Positions 22,801-35,316 of a stretch of 64,000 nucleotides of DNA are shown here, piece by piece. The translations under genes and the position numbers were made by a program. The number at the start of each line of letters is the position of its first letter. The stretch's first letter is position 1. The notes under the pieces are model-generated. The model saw only the letters and a program-made list of their open reading frames with translations. It was not told the DNA's origin and did no database searches. Origin of the DNA: Caenorhabditis remanei (Eukaryota; Nematoda; Chromadorea; Rhabditida; Rhabditidae); assembly GCF_010183535.1 (NCBI RefSeq), contig NC_071328.1:4216001-4280000 (forward strand). The letters run 5' to 3'.

Positions 22801-25289
22801 ACGACTGAAAGTTAATTGTGTATGTATCTTCAGAAACTGAAATGTAACATTACAGTAGTCCGATTTGAACTGTAGACCAAGAGTCCTCGTAAATCTACAC
22901 TAGTTCCTCGTAAATTCACACTAGTTCCTCGTAAATCCACACAGTCTCGGCTCTTCCAATCGATTCTATTGTGAACGCCGCCACGTGGCTTACTTCCTAC
23001 CATCATCGACTATGATTATTTCCTCCTCCCACTTCATTCGCTGCTATTTTGCATACATATGCATATGATTCTGATCAAAAGCCAAAGAATGACACCACAT
23101 ATGATCCATAGAACATACAAATTCGTCTCGTCCAGCTCTCTGATTCACTAGGATTATACTCTCGATTTCCACACATACTTCAAAAAAGTCTTGACGTAAT
23201 CTCTATGTGAATTAATCGGTTTGACCAACCGAGAATCTCGAACTCCTTCTTTTTTCAGATTTTTCTTCTTTTTTCTATTCCCTCTGGTTGAAACGAGTGG
23301 GAGAGAAAAAAAGGAGAATGATGAAAAAGAAAAAAGAAGAAAAGTGGTCAGAGTCCGTGTCCACTCAACTTAACAAAACCCAACTCCCCCTATCTCTTCT
23401 TTCGCAACTCTTCCCGAAATGGTGGTGTGTGTATGGCGTGTGTGTGCCATTGGGCTGGCCACTGGCTCTTCCGTCCTTTTCCATTCCTTTTTCTTCACTT
23501 TCACTCACACACACACACAAAACTTTCCCGCATTCATCCGCCATTGTTTGTGGTGCTTGTCACACACAACTTGACGAGCACACCCCACCACCACCCAACC
23601 GAACCAAGACGCCGTTTTTCCTATTTTTTGGGTGCTTCTTGCTCTTCTCTTTTCTCCCGCCCCAGAGCTCGTCTGTACCGCAACTTCTCCTCGCTTTTTT
23701 TCTTCCACATACGTGTACATCTTCATGTTGTTTCTCACATGACAACTTGTCTTCCCGCGCCACTCCTCCTTTCTTCTTCTTCTTCTTCTTCCTATTCTAA
23801 ATTCAATCATGTCGCCGCGTCGAGGAGTCGTCGACTTCTTCTCCCGTGTAGTCGTCTCCTCCTATTTTCTATTATTTGATTCGGCTCCTCCTTCTTCTCT
23901 TCAGGAGCCACTCCGCCTCCTTCTACTCCTTTTGTCATTTTCCCATTTTCAAATTGACTTTTTTCGTCTTGTTCAGAACAACTGTTCTCCATTTCTCTCT
24001 TTCTTCTTTTCAATTCAACAATTCCCTATTTCAAATTGTTTATGGGCCATTTCTTCGTGTCGCTTCCGTCACACTTTGCGAGCGAGAAGAGCCTATTTTA
24101 TGAGATGTCCAATCATTTCGTTTCCGCCTGCAAACCCCCCTTGTACTCTCAATTGCCACCCATCATTTCTACGATGTTCCTTCCGTTGCGGTTTTCTCAT
24201 CCGGGGGGGCTCCGGCTCCCGGGGGATCTTGGAGAAAGGGAAAAAATAAAGATGACTGGAGGTGATAAGGTGATGAGTTTGACAGCTTGCCACTCCAATA
24301 CTCTCCCAGTACGTGAGTTTGAGTATCTGATGCCAAGTCAACTTTCCAAGCTTTTGCCTATTTCAAGTCAGGTGGAATGGAGGAGCAGAAGCAGGTGAAA
24401 CTCGTGTAATTCTAAAAACCTTTCCACGTCAGATAAGGTATCAAAAGTGCTCGAGTAACTAGGAATGATGGAAAGTGCTGATTATTCCGAACGTCAGCAA
24501 ATATAACTCGTTTGCGCATAATTCGGAGTCTCGATTAACATAATCTTTCATCTCTTCCCAATGTCGATCCGCATGCGTTCTCTCTTTTTACGTCAAGACA
24601 ATTCATCCGATCAGCTTCTTTTTTCTTCTTTTCCCATATCTAAGGCTTAGATGAATATGAAAAAGAAGAAGAAGAAGAAGAACATGTGAAAATTCCAGAG
24701 TATGACTAATCCTTTAAGCACCTGTAGATCACAAATCCAGGTGGTGTGATGTCACAGAAATTAACCAAAATCTTAAGAAACGTTTGAGAATTTTTTTTCT
24801 TTTTGAAAATTCTCGCTTTCCTTTTTTCCAAATTCCAATTCTCTGACTCAGTTGCACTAATTAGAAAGTAGTATATATATATGCACTTCAACCCCAATCC
24901 ATTCAACTCACGAGCGAGAAAATGAAATATAAGTTCGTGGGAAAATTCTCGACAGAAGAAGAAAAAAAAACGGAAAAAACTCGTCGATCGAGTGACTGGC
25001 GGAAATTGGATTAGTGTGCTTTCTCTCACAAGGGATCAACTTTTTTTGATGATGTCGATGATATCCGCGGGGGTCTAGACCATAGACCGTAACTAGGGTC
25101 TTTTGGAATCTAGAATCTAGACAAAGCTAGAATTTGTAGATATAATTTTGGATCGTGTGGGAGGAGGGCGAATCAGAAAAACAACGAATGAATTTGTAGC
25201 ATTCATTTTCTCATTTTCCGGGTACTGTAGTTTCCGTTCCCGTTAGGCTCGATCTCCGATTCAAACTCACCTTTCTTAACGTCCATCAT
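19841..25289 (-). CDS. ercc-1: DNA excision repair protein ERCC-1
   Basis: Seven exons join in phase: 25289-25271, 22372-22137, 21868-21797, 21721-21620, 21129-21065, 20404-20285 and 19979-19841, giving 250 residues. ERCC1 pairs with XPF to cut the 5' side of lesions in nucleotide excision repair and interstrand crosslink repair. The central domain starts at GNPVLKYVRNVRYEWGD (about residue 50), with YHKQHPEYVY, EEPRHVLRELNMICF and EEAAEYIELF following as in human ERCC1. The C-terminal helix-hairpin-helix domain, which binds XPF, reads KTDADRLLFHFGTLQ and CPGVGPIKAKNL. A polar insertion (KKKAIDDGGDSSMSD) separates the two. The first coding exon is only 19 nt (MMDVKK plus one base) before a 2,898-nt intron; phase and donor fit, but this exon is the least certain part. 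Intron 21130-21619 carries a MITE-like element. It is probably the first gene of the operon with nubp-1. Confidence 0.93.
21255..21549. mobile_element. MITE-like palindrome, copy 1 (inside an ercc-1 intron)
   Basis: GGAAAGCTGAGAAAACGCTG near 21273 is mirrored by AGCGTTTTCTCAGCTTTCC near 21476. The inner arms (CTCGAATACCA and relatives) are also mirrored. It matches the element at 28206-28538 along its length, but the outer left arm is eroded. Confidence 0.75.
22373..25270. other. Large first intron of ercc-1
   Basis: This is 2.9 kb of non-coding sequence. From about 23220 to 24250 the plus strand is strongly pyrimidine-rich, with CA and TTC simple repeats. A 21-bp tandem repeat lies at 22881-22942. 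I see no nested gene on either strand; the plus-strand open frames are artefacts of the CT-rich composition. Confidence 0.6.
22881..22942 (+). repeat. 21-bp tandem repeat, three units
   Basis: Three units of the form TAGTTCCTCGTAAATCCACAC follow one another with one to three differences each, inside the ercc-1 first intron. Confidence 0.85.
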
Positions 25290-28200
25290 CTCTAGAGAAG
25301 GCGTTTTTGATGGCACAGCATAACCGAGGGTGAGAGAAGCTGAAGCAGCTGAAAAAACAATCCATCTGAGCAGATTGTGTGTGTATGCTCAGAGAGAGAG
25401 AGTGTGTGTGCGCGAGGAAGCTCTCTGTCATCTCAGGATCATCCTTCGCTTCTTTTTCTCTGATAGCATTGCTATTCTAATAAGCTCTATGGAAAGAAAG
25501 AAGAAGAAAAGAAGACGCTACTTTTGTCTCATTTAGAGAAACTAGAAATGAGTTATGAACATCGAGATAGCGGTGCCAAAAAAAGAAAAAAGAAGGAAAA
25601 TCGTTTTTCATATTTTCTCATTTTCATTCATATCTACTTTTCGGCTTCTTTTTTTTGGAAAGAAAAAGCGGTCCGTTTCTCACTCCGGAATAGTTATTTT
25701 TTTTCTTTTCGCAGACATAAAGAAAAAAGAAGAAAAAAGGGGTGGCAAGTCAGGAGAAGGTCCCACCCTTCTTCTTCTCTTCCTGGCGGCCCTTCTCTTC
25801 CATAACAACTCTATTTTGTCAGTAACGGAGGCTGAAGACGTCAGGCTTTCTCTTTCTCTTCTATCTGCCTGACTTGCTCAAGCAGAACCAGAGAAGTAGA
25901 AGCATCAGAGAAGGGCGGAGCTCTCTCTCTCTCTCACTCTCTTTCTTTCTCTCTTATCGTCTCCTCTGTGTCACTGGCACTGGCCATTCTCTCTAGTGTC
26001 ACACTGGAAAGTGACTGACTACGTCCAGCGGGGGCAAAAGAGGCCTCCGGGGCTGTCGCCTCTTTCTCTATCTCGAAGCTCATGCTCTGTGCTCCGTTGC
26101 TCTCAGTTCGTCTTCTCTCGTCTCCCCATTCTCCTCCAGAGGGGGCTCTGTGTGAGAGCACTGCCACTGCTTCGTAGGCCAACCCGCACTCCGCCCCCAA
26201 TTTTCCATTCCATTGCGCGCTTTACATCGTTTTCCATTTACTTCACACGGAAAAAGGAGTGTCCCTCCTCAACACCACCATTACCACATTTTTCATTGTG
26301 AGACCTCTCTGTAGGTGTAAGTAAATAGGTATTTTCATAATAAATGATCACAGCCCCCTTCCGCCCAAATTGACTTATTTGTGACCACCTAAAAACTTGT
26401 GCAGAATATATTTACCATCTCTGTGTTTGCTCCACTCTTTTTTCGAAAATTGTCCACAGTTGCATAGTAAACACACTTTATTATTCCTTTCTCCTTTTTT
26501 ACTTTTTAGTTTTCCTCTTTTTTCGTCACCTATGGAAACCAAGAAACCACTAGGGTACGGAGGTAGAGGCCAAATAAAAAATGCGTTTTATGGTCACATG
26601 CCCCGCATTTTTCATCTGTTTTCCTGTGCAATGACGGGGGGGAAAAAGGGAGCGATGGACGAGAATCGCAGCATAACACACCGTTGGTCGACGACGTCGT
26701 CGACGCTGCTTTTTTTTTGGGAATGAATTTGTCAGATGTCGGCTCCGTCTTTTGAAGTTTTATAGATCGTACGTGATAGAAACATCTGATATGTCATGTT
26801 GATACAGTTTTATTACTGTATTTTTCAAAAATTATGACTTTTTAAGTCATCAAAATCTTCTGACTTCATTTTTTCTAAATTCGAAAGATCAACTCCGTTT
26901 ATTTCATCAATTTTTGCAATTGCGTATATAAATTCCGGAATGAAAACGTTCCTAGGTAATATCATAAAACGAGGCGTAGAGAGCAGAGCAAACATAAATA
27001 ATTTCCACATCACCAGCAAACTGATAATAATTAACAAGATTGTCCTCCCGGGAAATAGTTGAATCTCTGCCGTCTTATCAGACTATTCTTGTATAAACGA
27101 AGCACTCAAGTGCTATCAGAAAAACGGAGAGAGAGAGAACATAATAATGCATTTTTCCATTTTCCGGCATGATGATGATGATTGAGAGCAAGGAGTGAGT
27201 AGAGCAGAAGAGTAGGTCATAAGACCCATTTCTCTCACTCACGTCCATTTCCAGTGGCTCCTTTTGCTTCAAGTTCAAGTGTGCCATGGGTCCATTAACC
27301 CCGACTCCTCTTGTGGACACGACCCCATTTTCTTCCCGGGGGTTTCTATTTTAGCCTCTTCTTTCTCGCCCTCTTCGATCAAATTTCGTCTTGTTTACAC
27401 CCTGCTCCTCCCCCGCCACGTTGTTGTGTTGTCCTCCTGGGGCCACACACACTTTCAAACATTTTCGGACCTCAAGATCCCTTAGAGTTTGTCTGTCATT
27501 GCTCTTTTTTCCCCCGTTTCCGGATTCTTTTTTTTTTCGAAAAAAAAGAAAAAGAGGGAAAGGAGGAAGGTCAAAAGCGTGTAGTTTGAAGTTGATCATT
27601 GTGCGAGATAGTGGAGGTTTTATGTGGAAGTGGGAACCTTTTGATTTATGTTTCTTTTTTCGAAAAAAAAATACTTCGAACTTTCTTTTTTTTTTCAAAA
27701 ATCATTATCCTTCCAATGTTTCTTCCTTGAGTTTGTCTTCTTATCACACCTTTTCTCCCTCTTCTTCTTCCAACACTTTTTATGTGTTTTCTGTCAACGT
27801 GGCCGTAGTTCGAATCGTCGTCGTCTTCCGTAGTTTTGCATGCGTCATCGAGCACTGCCAGAAACCGAAGAGAGATAGATTGATGCAAGGACACGGCGCC
27901 GAAAGTGGCGCTTATTAGTAATTCTGGTGTATGCATGTATGTATGTATTTCTGTGTATCAAGTACTCGTAGAAATGTGTTGGCTGAAGGAAAGGAAGAGA
28001 GGAGTCTCCTCTTTGAATATCCATTTCACATCAACCATCTCCCATTTTTCACACTTTTCGAACTCTCTTGAAATGGAATTCTTCCTTCCTTCCTTCCATT
28101 TTTTCCTCCACAAGATACATTACATTCAAAGTGTCAAGTTCTTTCCATATGAGACTCTAGCTTTCTTATAGATTCTGACGACACCTGATTTACAGTTAGA

Positions 28201-29379
28201 CCTGACTAGGGAAGGCCTCCGAGTGACCGTGGAGTTATAGGACGTGACTTATATCATTGGGAAGCTGAGAAAACGCTGAATTCAATTATATATTCAGTTT
28301 TTGCCCTCGAGGTCCTTGTATTCGAGAAAACGAGGTCCAGGTTTCGACCCGTGGTAAGTGATTACCTTACCTACAAAAAATGTCAAAAAATGTCCAAACT
28401 TTGACCACATTTTTCTCGAATACCGGGCCTCGAGGGCAATAACTGTATATATATATATTTGGAATCAGCGTGATTTCTGCTTTCTAATAATATAGGCCAC
28501 ATCCTACAACTCTCCGGTCACTTGGAGGCCTTCCCTAGTGAGAGCGATTCTATTGTGAAACCGAAATAATTCAATCGTCACAACTTGACAATATTTGCTC
28601 GTCGAGCGTCATTAAGGTGTTGATGATAAGGAGTTGAAGACAAAAAGCAAGTCAAATCACTTTTCGAACTGACTGAAACATGGGGAGTATGACCTACAGT
28701 TTCTATTTATACTTCTATTCATGAAATTTCTTTCCAAACTTCCCTTGAACCACGTTCCGAAGTTTCTTTCTTGGAAAACTCTAGATTAGAACATCTTGAT
28801 ACTAATACCAGTTATGATACTGTAGATTTCGTTGGTAGATCTAGGATCTAAGATAAAAATCTAGATCCAGATCCGAATCCATGAATTCCCTTGATCTAGA
28901 CAATGAAAAACCACCCGGCTTTCAAAAAACCGTCGTTCCCGCTTCCTGATATCTTCATGAAACTGTTCTGCGTCTCGTCGTCTTCAATGATTTTTCCTCG
29001 ATGCACTCATCCGCCGTCACTCACAACACTCACTCACGCACGCATACGCCATCATCGATTTGTAGGCTTTCATGAGCGGAGAGACGGACGACAGTGAGAC
29101 GGCAGCTAGCGGGCGCGTCTGACGGCGCCGTTTAGTGCATATAACATGCTCCTCATCATATTCCTCCTCTCCATATCAATTCAGGGCGCCTCCTCCTCCC
29201 CTTTTTTCGCCCCTTCCTTTTTCTTTTTTTCACCCCTCGCCTCCTCTCCTCGTTTATTTTTTATTATTCATTCACTTATCTCTTTTCTCTTCTTATATAA
29301 CGTCTTCTTATCATTCATCATCTCTAAAAAACAGCTCCATTTTCAGCCGATATACTTAGAAGACGAATAAGCACAAACC
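25290..29379. other. Intergenic region between ercc-1 and ncs-2 (divergent promoters)
   Basis: The two genes diverge from here, so both promoters should lie in this 4.1 kb. The sequence is pyrimidine-rich on the plus strand (about 25500-27800 and 29140-29340), with GA/CT runs at 25388-25400 and 25918-25945. It includes the MITE-like element at 28206-28538. TATATAACG lies at 29294-29302, about 85 bases before the ncs-2 ATG. I see no coding gene. Confidence 0.5.
28206..28538. mobile_element. 333-bp MITE-like palindromic element, complete copy
   Basis: Terminal inverted repeats begin CTAGGGAAGGCCTCC and match over 24 bases with one mismatch. A possible 3-bp duplication, TGA, flanks both ends. 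Almost the whole length is self-complementary around a centre near 28375, and there is no open frame. Related copies are at 21255-21549 and, as a half copy, at 52290-52405. Confidence 0.85.
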
Positions 29380-30068
29380 ATGGGAATCAAGGGTTCCAAG
29401 CCGAAACTATCCAAGGAGGATTTGGAGTTTTTGAAGAAGAACACAAATTTCACTGAGGAACAGATCAAGGAGTGGTATAAAGGATTTGTGGTATGTTTCT
29501 TTGAATTTTTCAATTTTCAAAAAAAAAAATCCATTTCTTTCAGCAAGACTGTCCTAAAGGCCATCTCACCAAGGAGCAATTCATAAAAGTTTACAAAGAT
29601 TTCTTCCCGTCAGGTTCAGCAGAAGGGTTCTGTGAGCACGTATTCCGCACATTCGATACAGACAATTCGGGTTTTATCGATTTCAAAGAGTTTTTATTGG
29701 CAATTAATGTGACGAGTTCCGGAACGCCTGAGCAAAAATTGGAATGGGCATTCCGTATGTATGATATTGATGGAAACGGAACGATAGACGAGAAAGAGAT
29801 GATCAAGATTATCGAGGTAAGTCTTTCATTTCTCAAAAATCTTTTTTTCCAAAATCTTTCCAAAAAATCATCTCTTTAGGCCATCTACGAAATGCTCGGC
29901 CCAGAAGTGACCAAATCTGCCGACGATTCACCAAGAAAGAGGGCTAAGATGATCTTCGAGAAAATGGATGTGAACAACGATAAGGAATTGACACTGAAAG
30001 AATTCGTTGACGGCTGTCTTGCTGATAAGGAACTCTTCCAGATTTTGACCAACGAAGTCAAGAAGTAA
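29380..30068 (+). CDS. ncs-2: Neuronal calcium sensor NCS-2
   Basis: Exons 29380-29490, 29544-29816 and 29880-30068 give 190 residues, the usual NCS family length. The N-terminus MGIKGSK is a myristoylation signal, so the protein probably switches between cytosol and membrane. EF1 is degenerate, with Cys-Pro in the loop (residues 39-41) as in all NCS proteins. EF2 (75-86, [12 protein letters not shown]) and EF3 (111-122, [12 protein letters not shown]) are complete calcium loops. EF4 (158-169, [12 protein letters not shown]) has Glu at loop position 7 and lacks the usual glycine at position 6, but keeps the final Glu. C. elegans NCS-2 acts in neurons; here only the family role can be inferred. 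The 3' flank is pyrimidine-rich. Confidence 0.96.
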
Positions 30069-33000
30069 ACGAACTTTCCAGTCATTCAGTCATCATTCTC
30101 TCTCTCCCATTCTAAACTTAAATTCTCTCACAATTCGCTGTGATTCCTTCCTGAAGTTCGTCCCCCTTCTTCCCCTCTCCCGCGAAGCATTCCAGCCTTC
30201 ATCATAATCCCGGAAAGTTTATTTTCTCCTTGTCTCCTCCACACACACTTCGTTGCCATTTTTTGCTCCCTCCTCTTCGAAATATACTTATTACCAGCCT
30301 GTAGTAGTGTTTATTTTATTATATCGACAGCTTCTTCCTCCTCTTTTTTCTTCTTCTCATTCTAACCAACAGACACACAAAATAATCACTAATCCATTAC
30401 TAGACGACGGATTAGAGTCTCCTCTTTGCCTTTCAAATCCTTCTATTCCATTTTTTCGTCTTCCAGTCGACTCCACCCAATATTATATTCCGATCGATAA
30501 GTGTGTACCTAGGTACCGTAACCCAAGTAGCTTTTTTTGCCTCCTCCTTCCACTTTCCCTAAACAGCTCGGTTCCCACACAAGCTCTTGCACTTTTCCAA
30601 CCTAATTCCAATTATTATTATTATTTGAACTATTAAAATAAGAAAATAATATAAGTTGTATGCGGTAAATTATTTTTTTTGTCTCCATTTGTCTTCTTGT
30701 CTCTTTTTTGTCTCCTTCCATTCTCTCCTTGTCTCACCTCTTGCGCCCTTCACCCAACTTTTTTTGACTTCATTTGTCCCTCCATATATAATTTCATATA
30801 AAAAATCTGTAAATTCTAAATTTCACAATCCAGCAAAAAATCCCGAAGAAGACGAGCCCGTGGTAACCTATTTGCCGAGTCTCAAATGGCCACATAGGTA
30901 ATTCAATCCAATTTTCCCCTGTGGGAGGATACTCGCTTCACGTCCGCGTGTGCTCATCATCGTCCTTCAAATCCGATTACGTGGTTCGGGACAGACGAAG
31001 CGAAGCTTCACATGATGAACCGTTTTGTATTTCTCTTTCGAAACACATACGAAGAAGGGCACAAGGACCGATTTGTCAGTGTGAGGAGGGTTTTCTCTCC
31101 TTATTGATACCAAACAAGTGCCAACATCATAAATACCGAATGCGGAGAGACTCTCTTTCTCTTCCCTCGCCTCGACGCGTTGTGGTCGTTCATGTTTCAT
31201 TTATCAGCTTCAGTTTCCACTTTTCTGTTGCTTCTTGCTTCGAAAGACCTACACCATCACATGTTGTGAAGACGGAAATAGGAATTTCGAAGGAAGGTGA
31301 CACAGTGGAAACTTGTGATAATTGATAAGGGGAGCCAAGGAACGGAGAGCATGAAATCAACAGAAATATTGCTGATTGATCATTTGTTTCAACAGCGGAT
31401 AAATAATTTCAGGATAGTTTTTCGGAAAAGTTGAATACTATACAGTTTTCAGATGGAGTAGGCCAGAAAACGAGAACTAGATCATAGACCAACTCTGAAT
31501 ATTTAAGAAACTAAGTCATTTTTCAAGGGGATTTCGGTAGAGCGTAGTTGTAAGAACTATACCGAGCTGATAAACAGACTATTGAGCACCTACTCTAACA
31601 GGGAATGGATTTTCAGACCCGAATCGACGAACTCGTTAAAGCTTTCAGATTCCTCAGATTTTCGCCCAACAATCCGTTCGAATGACGTGTCAACGCAGTC
31701 ATTTCTCCATCGAGTACTCATTAGAATTTCCGAAAGAGCCTAAACGAATGTGGGATTCGATTCATCATCATCCTCATTTCACCCACATCCATCTACAGTA
31801 TACCAATGTCATTATTGTCGTTCCACATCACCATTATCTTGCTCCCAAAGAGATTCGCCATTACATCATTCCCCGACAAAAGCCGATTCGCCTCGTAAAT
31901 CACCACCCCGTTCCATCGATAATTGTCCATTTTTATGGTGGTTCGTCTCGAGAAAAAGAGAAAAAACGTAACGTTTTGTCTGTCTTATGATGATGGCATG
32001 ACGGGAACCCTAGTCCGGAATGATGCATTAATCTCGTCACCATCATGCTACTTCTGGAGACCCCGGACCATTAAACGCCTCCTTTTCGGGTCCTTCTTCT
32101 TCTTCTTCTTTTTTCTTCATCTTTTTCCGTCGTCTTTTCCGGTTCGCCATCTCTATCCCCGACGTCTTTCTCGAGGGACCCATCAAAAATGGTTTCTTTT
32201 TTTCGAAAGGGGGAGAAGAAAAGAAGAAGAAGAAGACGCGAAACACTGGAGAAGCACAATCTGGGATACCCGAAGATGAGACAACGAAGGGGGATGGAAT
32301 ATGTGGGTGGAAATGTATTCTCAAATATTGAACAGCCGGCTGACAGAGAGTCCTTCGGGGGGTAAAGATGGTAAACATTTAGGAACAGAAAACATATTGT
32401 TAGTCTAGGCGAAATCGGTGAAAACTAAAAAACAGAATTGCGGAAGGAAGGGATTTCAGAAGTCACGGTCTCCCACACTGCGAAAACGAACTGAAAGAAA
32501 CTTGAAGCCAATTTTTTCACGTTTTAATTCTATTCTTCTATTTTTTGCACTGAAAATGCAGTATTTTAAGGTTTTCAGACGTCGTCGCAATGGATGAAAA
32601 AAATTCTCATCCATCAGAATTGTGTAAAATTAAATTCTCTACCTAATGAGCCAAAAAACATAAATTTTGGTAAGAAATTGACATTTTTGATACAGCAAAA
32701 CCGATTTTCGGAAAAAAATTTGGGAAAAAAATATTGGCTGAATTGGCTGAAATTCGTACTTTTCCGAAAATCGGTTTTTCTGTATCAAAAAAGTCAATTT
32801 CAGACCAAAATTCATGTTTCCCGGCTCATAAGATAGATAAGTTTATTTTCTGCAATTCTAATGGATGGGACCTTTTTTCATCCATTGCGACGTCTGAAAA
32901 CCTAAAAATACTGCATTTTCTATACAAAAAAGTAAAAGAATTGAATTAAAACGTGAAAAAATCGGATTCACGTTTCTTGCAGTTCTTTGTTCGCTCTGTT

Positions 33001-33828
33001 GGAGACAGTGGAAGTGTCGATTTACGGGGAAGCTTTGCCACGTGGCATGCCTTCTGCCTACTAAAATATTAAAAATTCGTCAAAACATCGTGCTCTTTCC
33101 GTTGTCTCCTCCATTGTTTATTCGCCACCTATTCTACACACCTTTTCACTCTTTTTACCGACTTGTCGCCACCACCAACACGTCTTTTGTCCGCTTCAAC
33201 GCGTCCCAAATCAAATTTTTCGGCCGACCGACGAGCTTCTGTGGGGACCACGTCTACACACACAGGCATACATTTTGGGGCTCTTTCTCTTCAAGTATAT
33301 TTCCGTAAGAGGGATCACAAACCTGCTTTTCGGCTGCTTTCGGTTGTCGTCGGATTCGGTGGCTCGTCGGCTCGCTTCATCCTAATCCAATCTAGCGCGC
33401 CTCTGTCAAGGATTCTTCTCGTTTTTTTTTGTCCACTTGACATGAAAGGTACATGATGCGACTGACAACAACCATCATCATAAGGAAAAAAGATGAGAAA
33501 ATATGAGGGGACCTTTTATTTGAAAAGCGGGGAAAGAGATAGAGAGAGAATAAAAAATAAATAGCACTTTTCCTTTTGGCCATCATCTGATCTCATTGGA
33601 AATTGATGAAACGTGCAACCTGAAAAAACTGAACATTCGCTTACCTTTTCACAACACTATGAATCATATCTTCTCGTTTATTGGAAACAATGATGAGATT
33701 CTGAATGGGTAAAAAATTGGGAAAAAAGAACAAGAAATAGCTGAACGAGGAGGAGTTACAGAGAAGTATTATAAATAAAAATCATAAAATCATGAATAGA
33801 ATAAAATAAGCAATAACTGTTAGGGCAA
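30069..33828. other. Intergenic region between ncs-2 and npp-17 (convergent)
   Basis: Both neighbours end here, so this holds two 3' UTRs and little else that I can name. The first 800 bases are CT-rich. A half copy of the GTAGAGCG repeat is at 31537-31575, and the 450-bp palindrome is at 32512-32961. Open frames seen here have skewed composition and no domain. Confidence 0.5.
32512..32961. mobile_element. 450-bp palindromic MITE-like element
   Basis: The outer ends TTTTTTCACGTTTTAATTC and GAATTAAAACGTGAAAAAA are complementary. So are GTTTTCAGACGTCGTCGCAA / TTGCGACGTCTGAAAAC and ACCGATTTTCGGAAAA / TTTTCCGAAAATCGGT. The centre is near 32730. No coding potential is seen. Confidence 0.85.
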
Positions 33829-35096
33829 TCACTTCTTCGGAGGTCGTGGCTTCATGTCTTCAACACATTTGTGAATAACGATCTTTGATCCTGGTTGGGT
33901 ATTTCCTTCGTGTCCCTGAAACAAAAATAGTTTGACAAATCAGAAAATTCAAAAACTTACTCGACTCCAGTCATATCCCAACGCGTAAACGAGGAAAGCT
34001 CCAGAACTGTGCACATCACAGCACGTCAATGGCATCGGGTGTGGTTCGGAAGTTTTCAGTTTCGTCCGCGCATCCTTATCCCACATCGAATAGCGACCGT
34101 CCGATCCGATTGTTACGAGTGTTCCGTGTTGTGGATGGAAGCAAATATCGTTTACAGCGTAAATCTCTTGATATCCATTGACAAGCTCAGCTGATCTGTG
34201 ACATTTGAATGTGAAGTTGTCTTTTGGATTAGCAGCCTCAACGTATTGCACGGCAACACGTCCTTCGATAGATCCCAAAGCGAAACCAGCTGGCATTTGA
34301 CTCGTTTTGTCTCTGAAGATCGAGATGCACCTGATTTGGAATTTCAGTTGGCTTTCGATATCCTTTACTTCCGTCGGCCCATTTTCCAGGTTATAAACTT
34401 TGATTCTCTTGTTAGCCAGTGCCACGACAGCCATTGGATACATCACATCAGCTGCGTAAACTCTTTCTGGTAATGAGACTGAAGCCATTTGCGTTTGATT
34501 TGGAAGATTTTTCATATCCCAGAATCGAAGTGTCTTGTCAAATGATCCAGTCATCAAGCACTGATAGTTGTTTCCATTAATCCAATGACATGTCTTCACT
34601 GGTCCATCGTGTGTTCCGACAACTGCTACTTGATTGGAAGCAAGATCCCAAAGTCGTGCTTCTTTGTCTGCACAAGCCATAAAGATCTTCGAACTGTCTT
34701 CAATCCAGCAAATATCCAGAATTGGTGCGGGAATGTTCTGTTGAGCCTTTCCTTCGAATGTGTTCGCCTCGTTCAGCATCCATACACGGATCGTCTGAAA
34801 AAATTTCAACATTTTGAAGATTACAATTTGAAAGTTAACTTACACCGTCCCATGCTCCGCATGCAATCATTGGTTTGTCTTGTGGTTGAGGGCTGAATTT
34901 GATTACTTGAATTGTGTCTTCTGGTGCTCCTTCTACCTGAAAACAGCGAGAAAGTTATGAAACTGCTGAAATGAATTCTGTAACAAACCAGGAAGTCTTG
35001 ATCTTGTGTGTTATTGGCGGTTGTGCTGGCTGTTGTCGACATGCTTGTTCCTCCGCCGAACAGTGACTTGTTTCCGAAGCTCGATGATCCGAACAT
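33829..35096 (-). CDS. npp-17: Nucleoporin Rae1/NPP-17, WD40 mRNA export factor
   Basis: Exons 35096-34989, 34936-34844, 34794-33961 and 33915-33829 give 373 residues. Rae1/Gle2 is a seven-bladed WD40 propeller that binds the NUP98 GLEBS motif at the nuclear pore and aids mRNA export. The protein opens with a Phe-Gly/Ser-rich stretch (MFGSSSFGNKSLFGGG), then blades with RVWML, ARLWDLASN, TLRFWDMKN, IKVYNLEN and YSMWDKDA. The ending YDWSRGHEGN is the family hallmark near the C-terminus, and a Lys/Pro tail (PRPPKK) closes it. A CTTTCAG acceptor lies 1 base before the ATG, and a small gene ends 220 bp upstream on the same strand, so it is probably a downstream operon gene. Confidence 0.97.
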
Positions 35097-35097
35097 T

Positions 35098-35104
35098 CTG
35101 AAAG
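35098..35104 (-). promoter_or_regulatory. Trans-splice acceptor before npp-17
   Basis: CTTTCAG on the minus strand ends one base before the npp-17 ATG, with no upstream npp-17 exon visible, as expected for spliced-leader addition in an operon. Confidence 0.65.
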
Positions 35105-35316
35105 ATAGAGAGAATTAGAAAGTCGGCAGCTAGTAGAAGTAATTCAGCGTCGAGAACAACGGTATTCGAAACAAGAAAAAAATAACGAAGATGAAAGCGA
35201 ACGATACATTTTTCGGAAACGAGATGCAATAAAGTGGGCAATATATAGCAAAAATATCACAGGCGAGTAGAAAAAACAGGGAATGTTTGTGAGAGAAGTA
35301 ACAATTCCTTGAAAAT

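Noticed and set aside
23288..24249. Several overlapping plus-strand frames of 120-170 codons in the ercc-1 intron
   Set aside because: They are Phe/Ser/Leu-rich products of a CT-rich strand, open in more than one frame at once, inside a convincing intron.
27351..27936. Overlapping frames of about 100-175 codons on both strands
   Set aside because: Simple-sequence composition (CT-rich, TTTTTTCGAAAAAA) and no domain.
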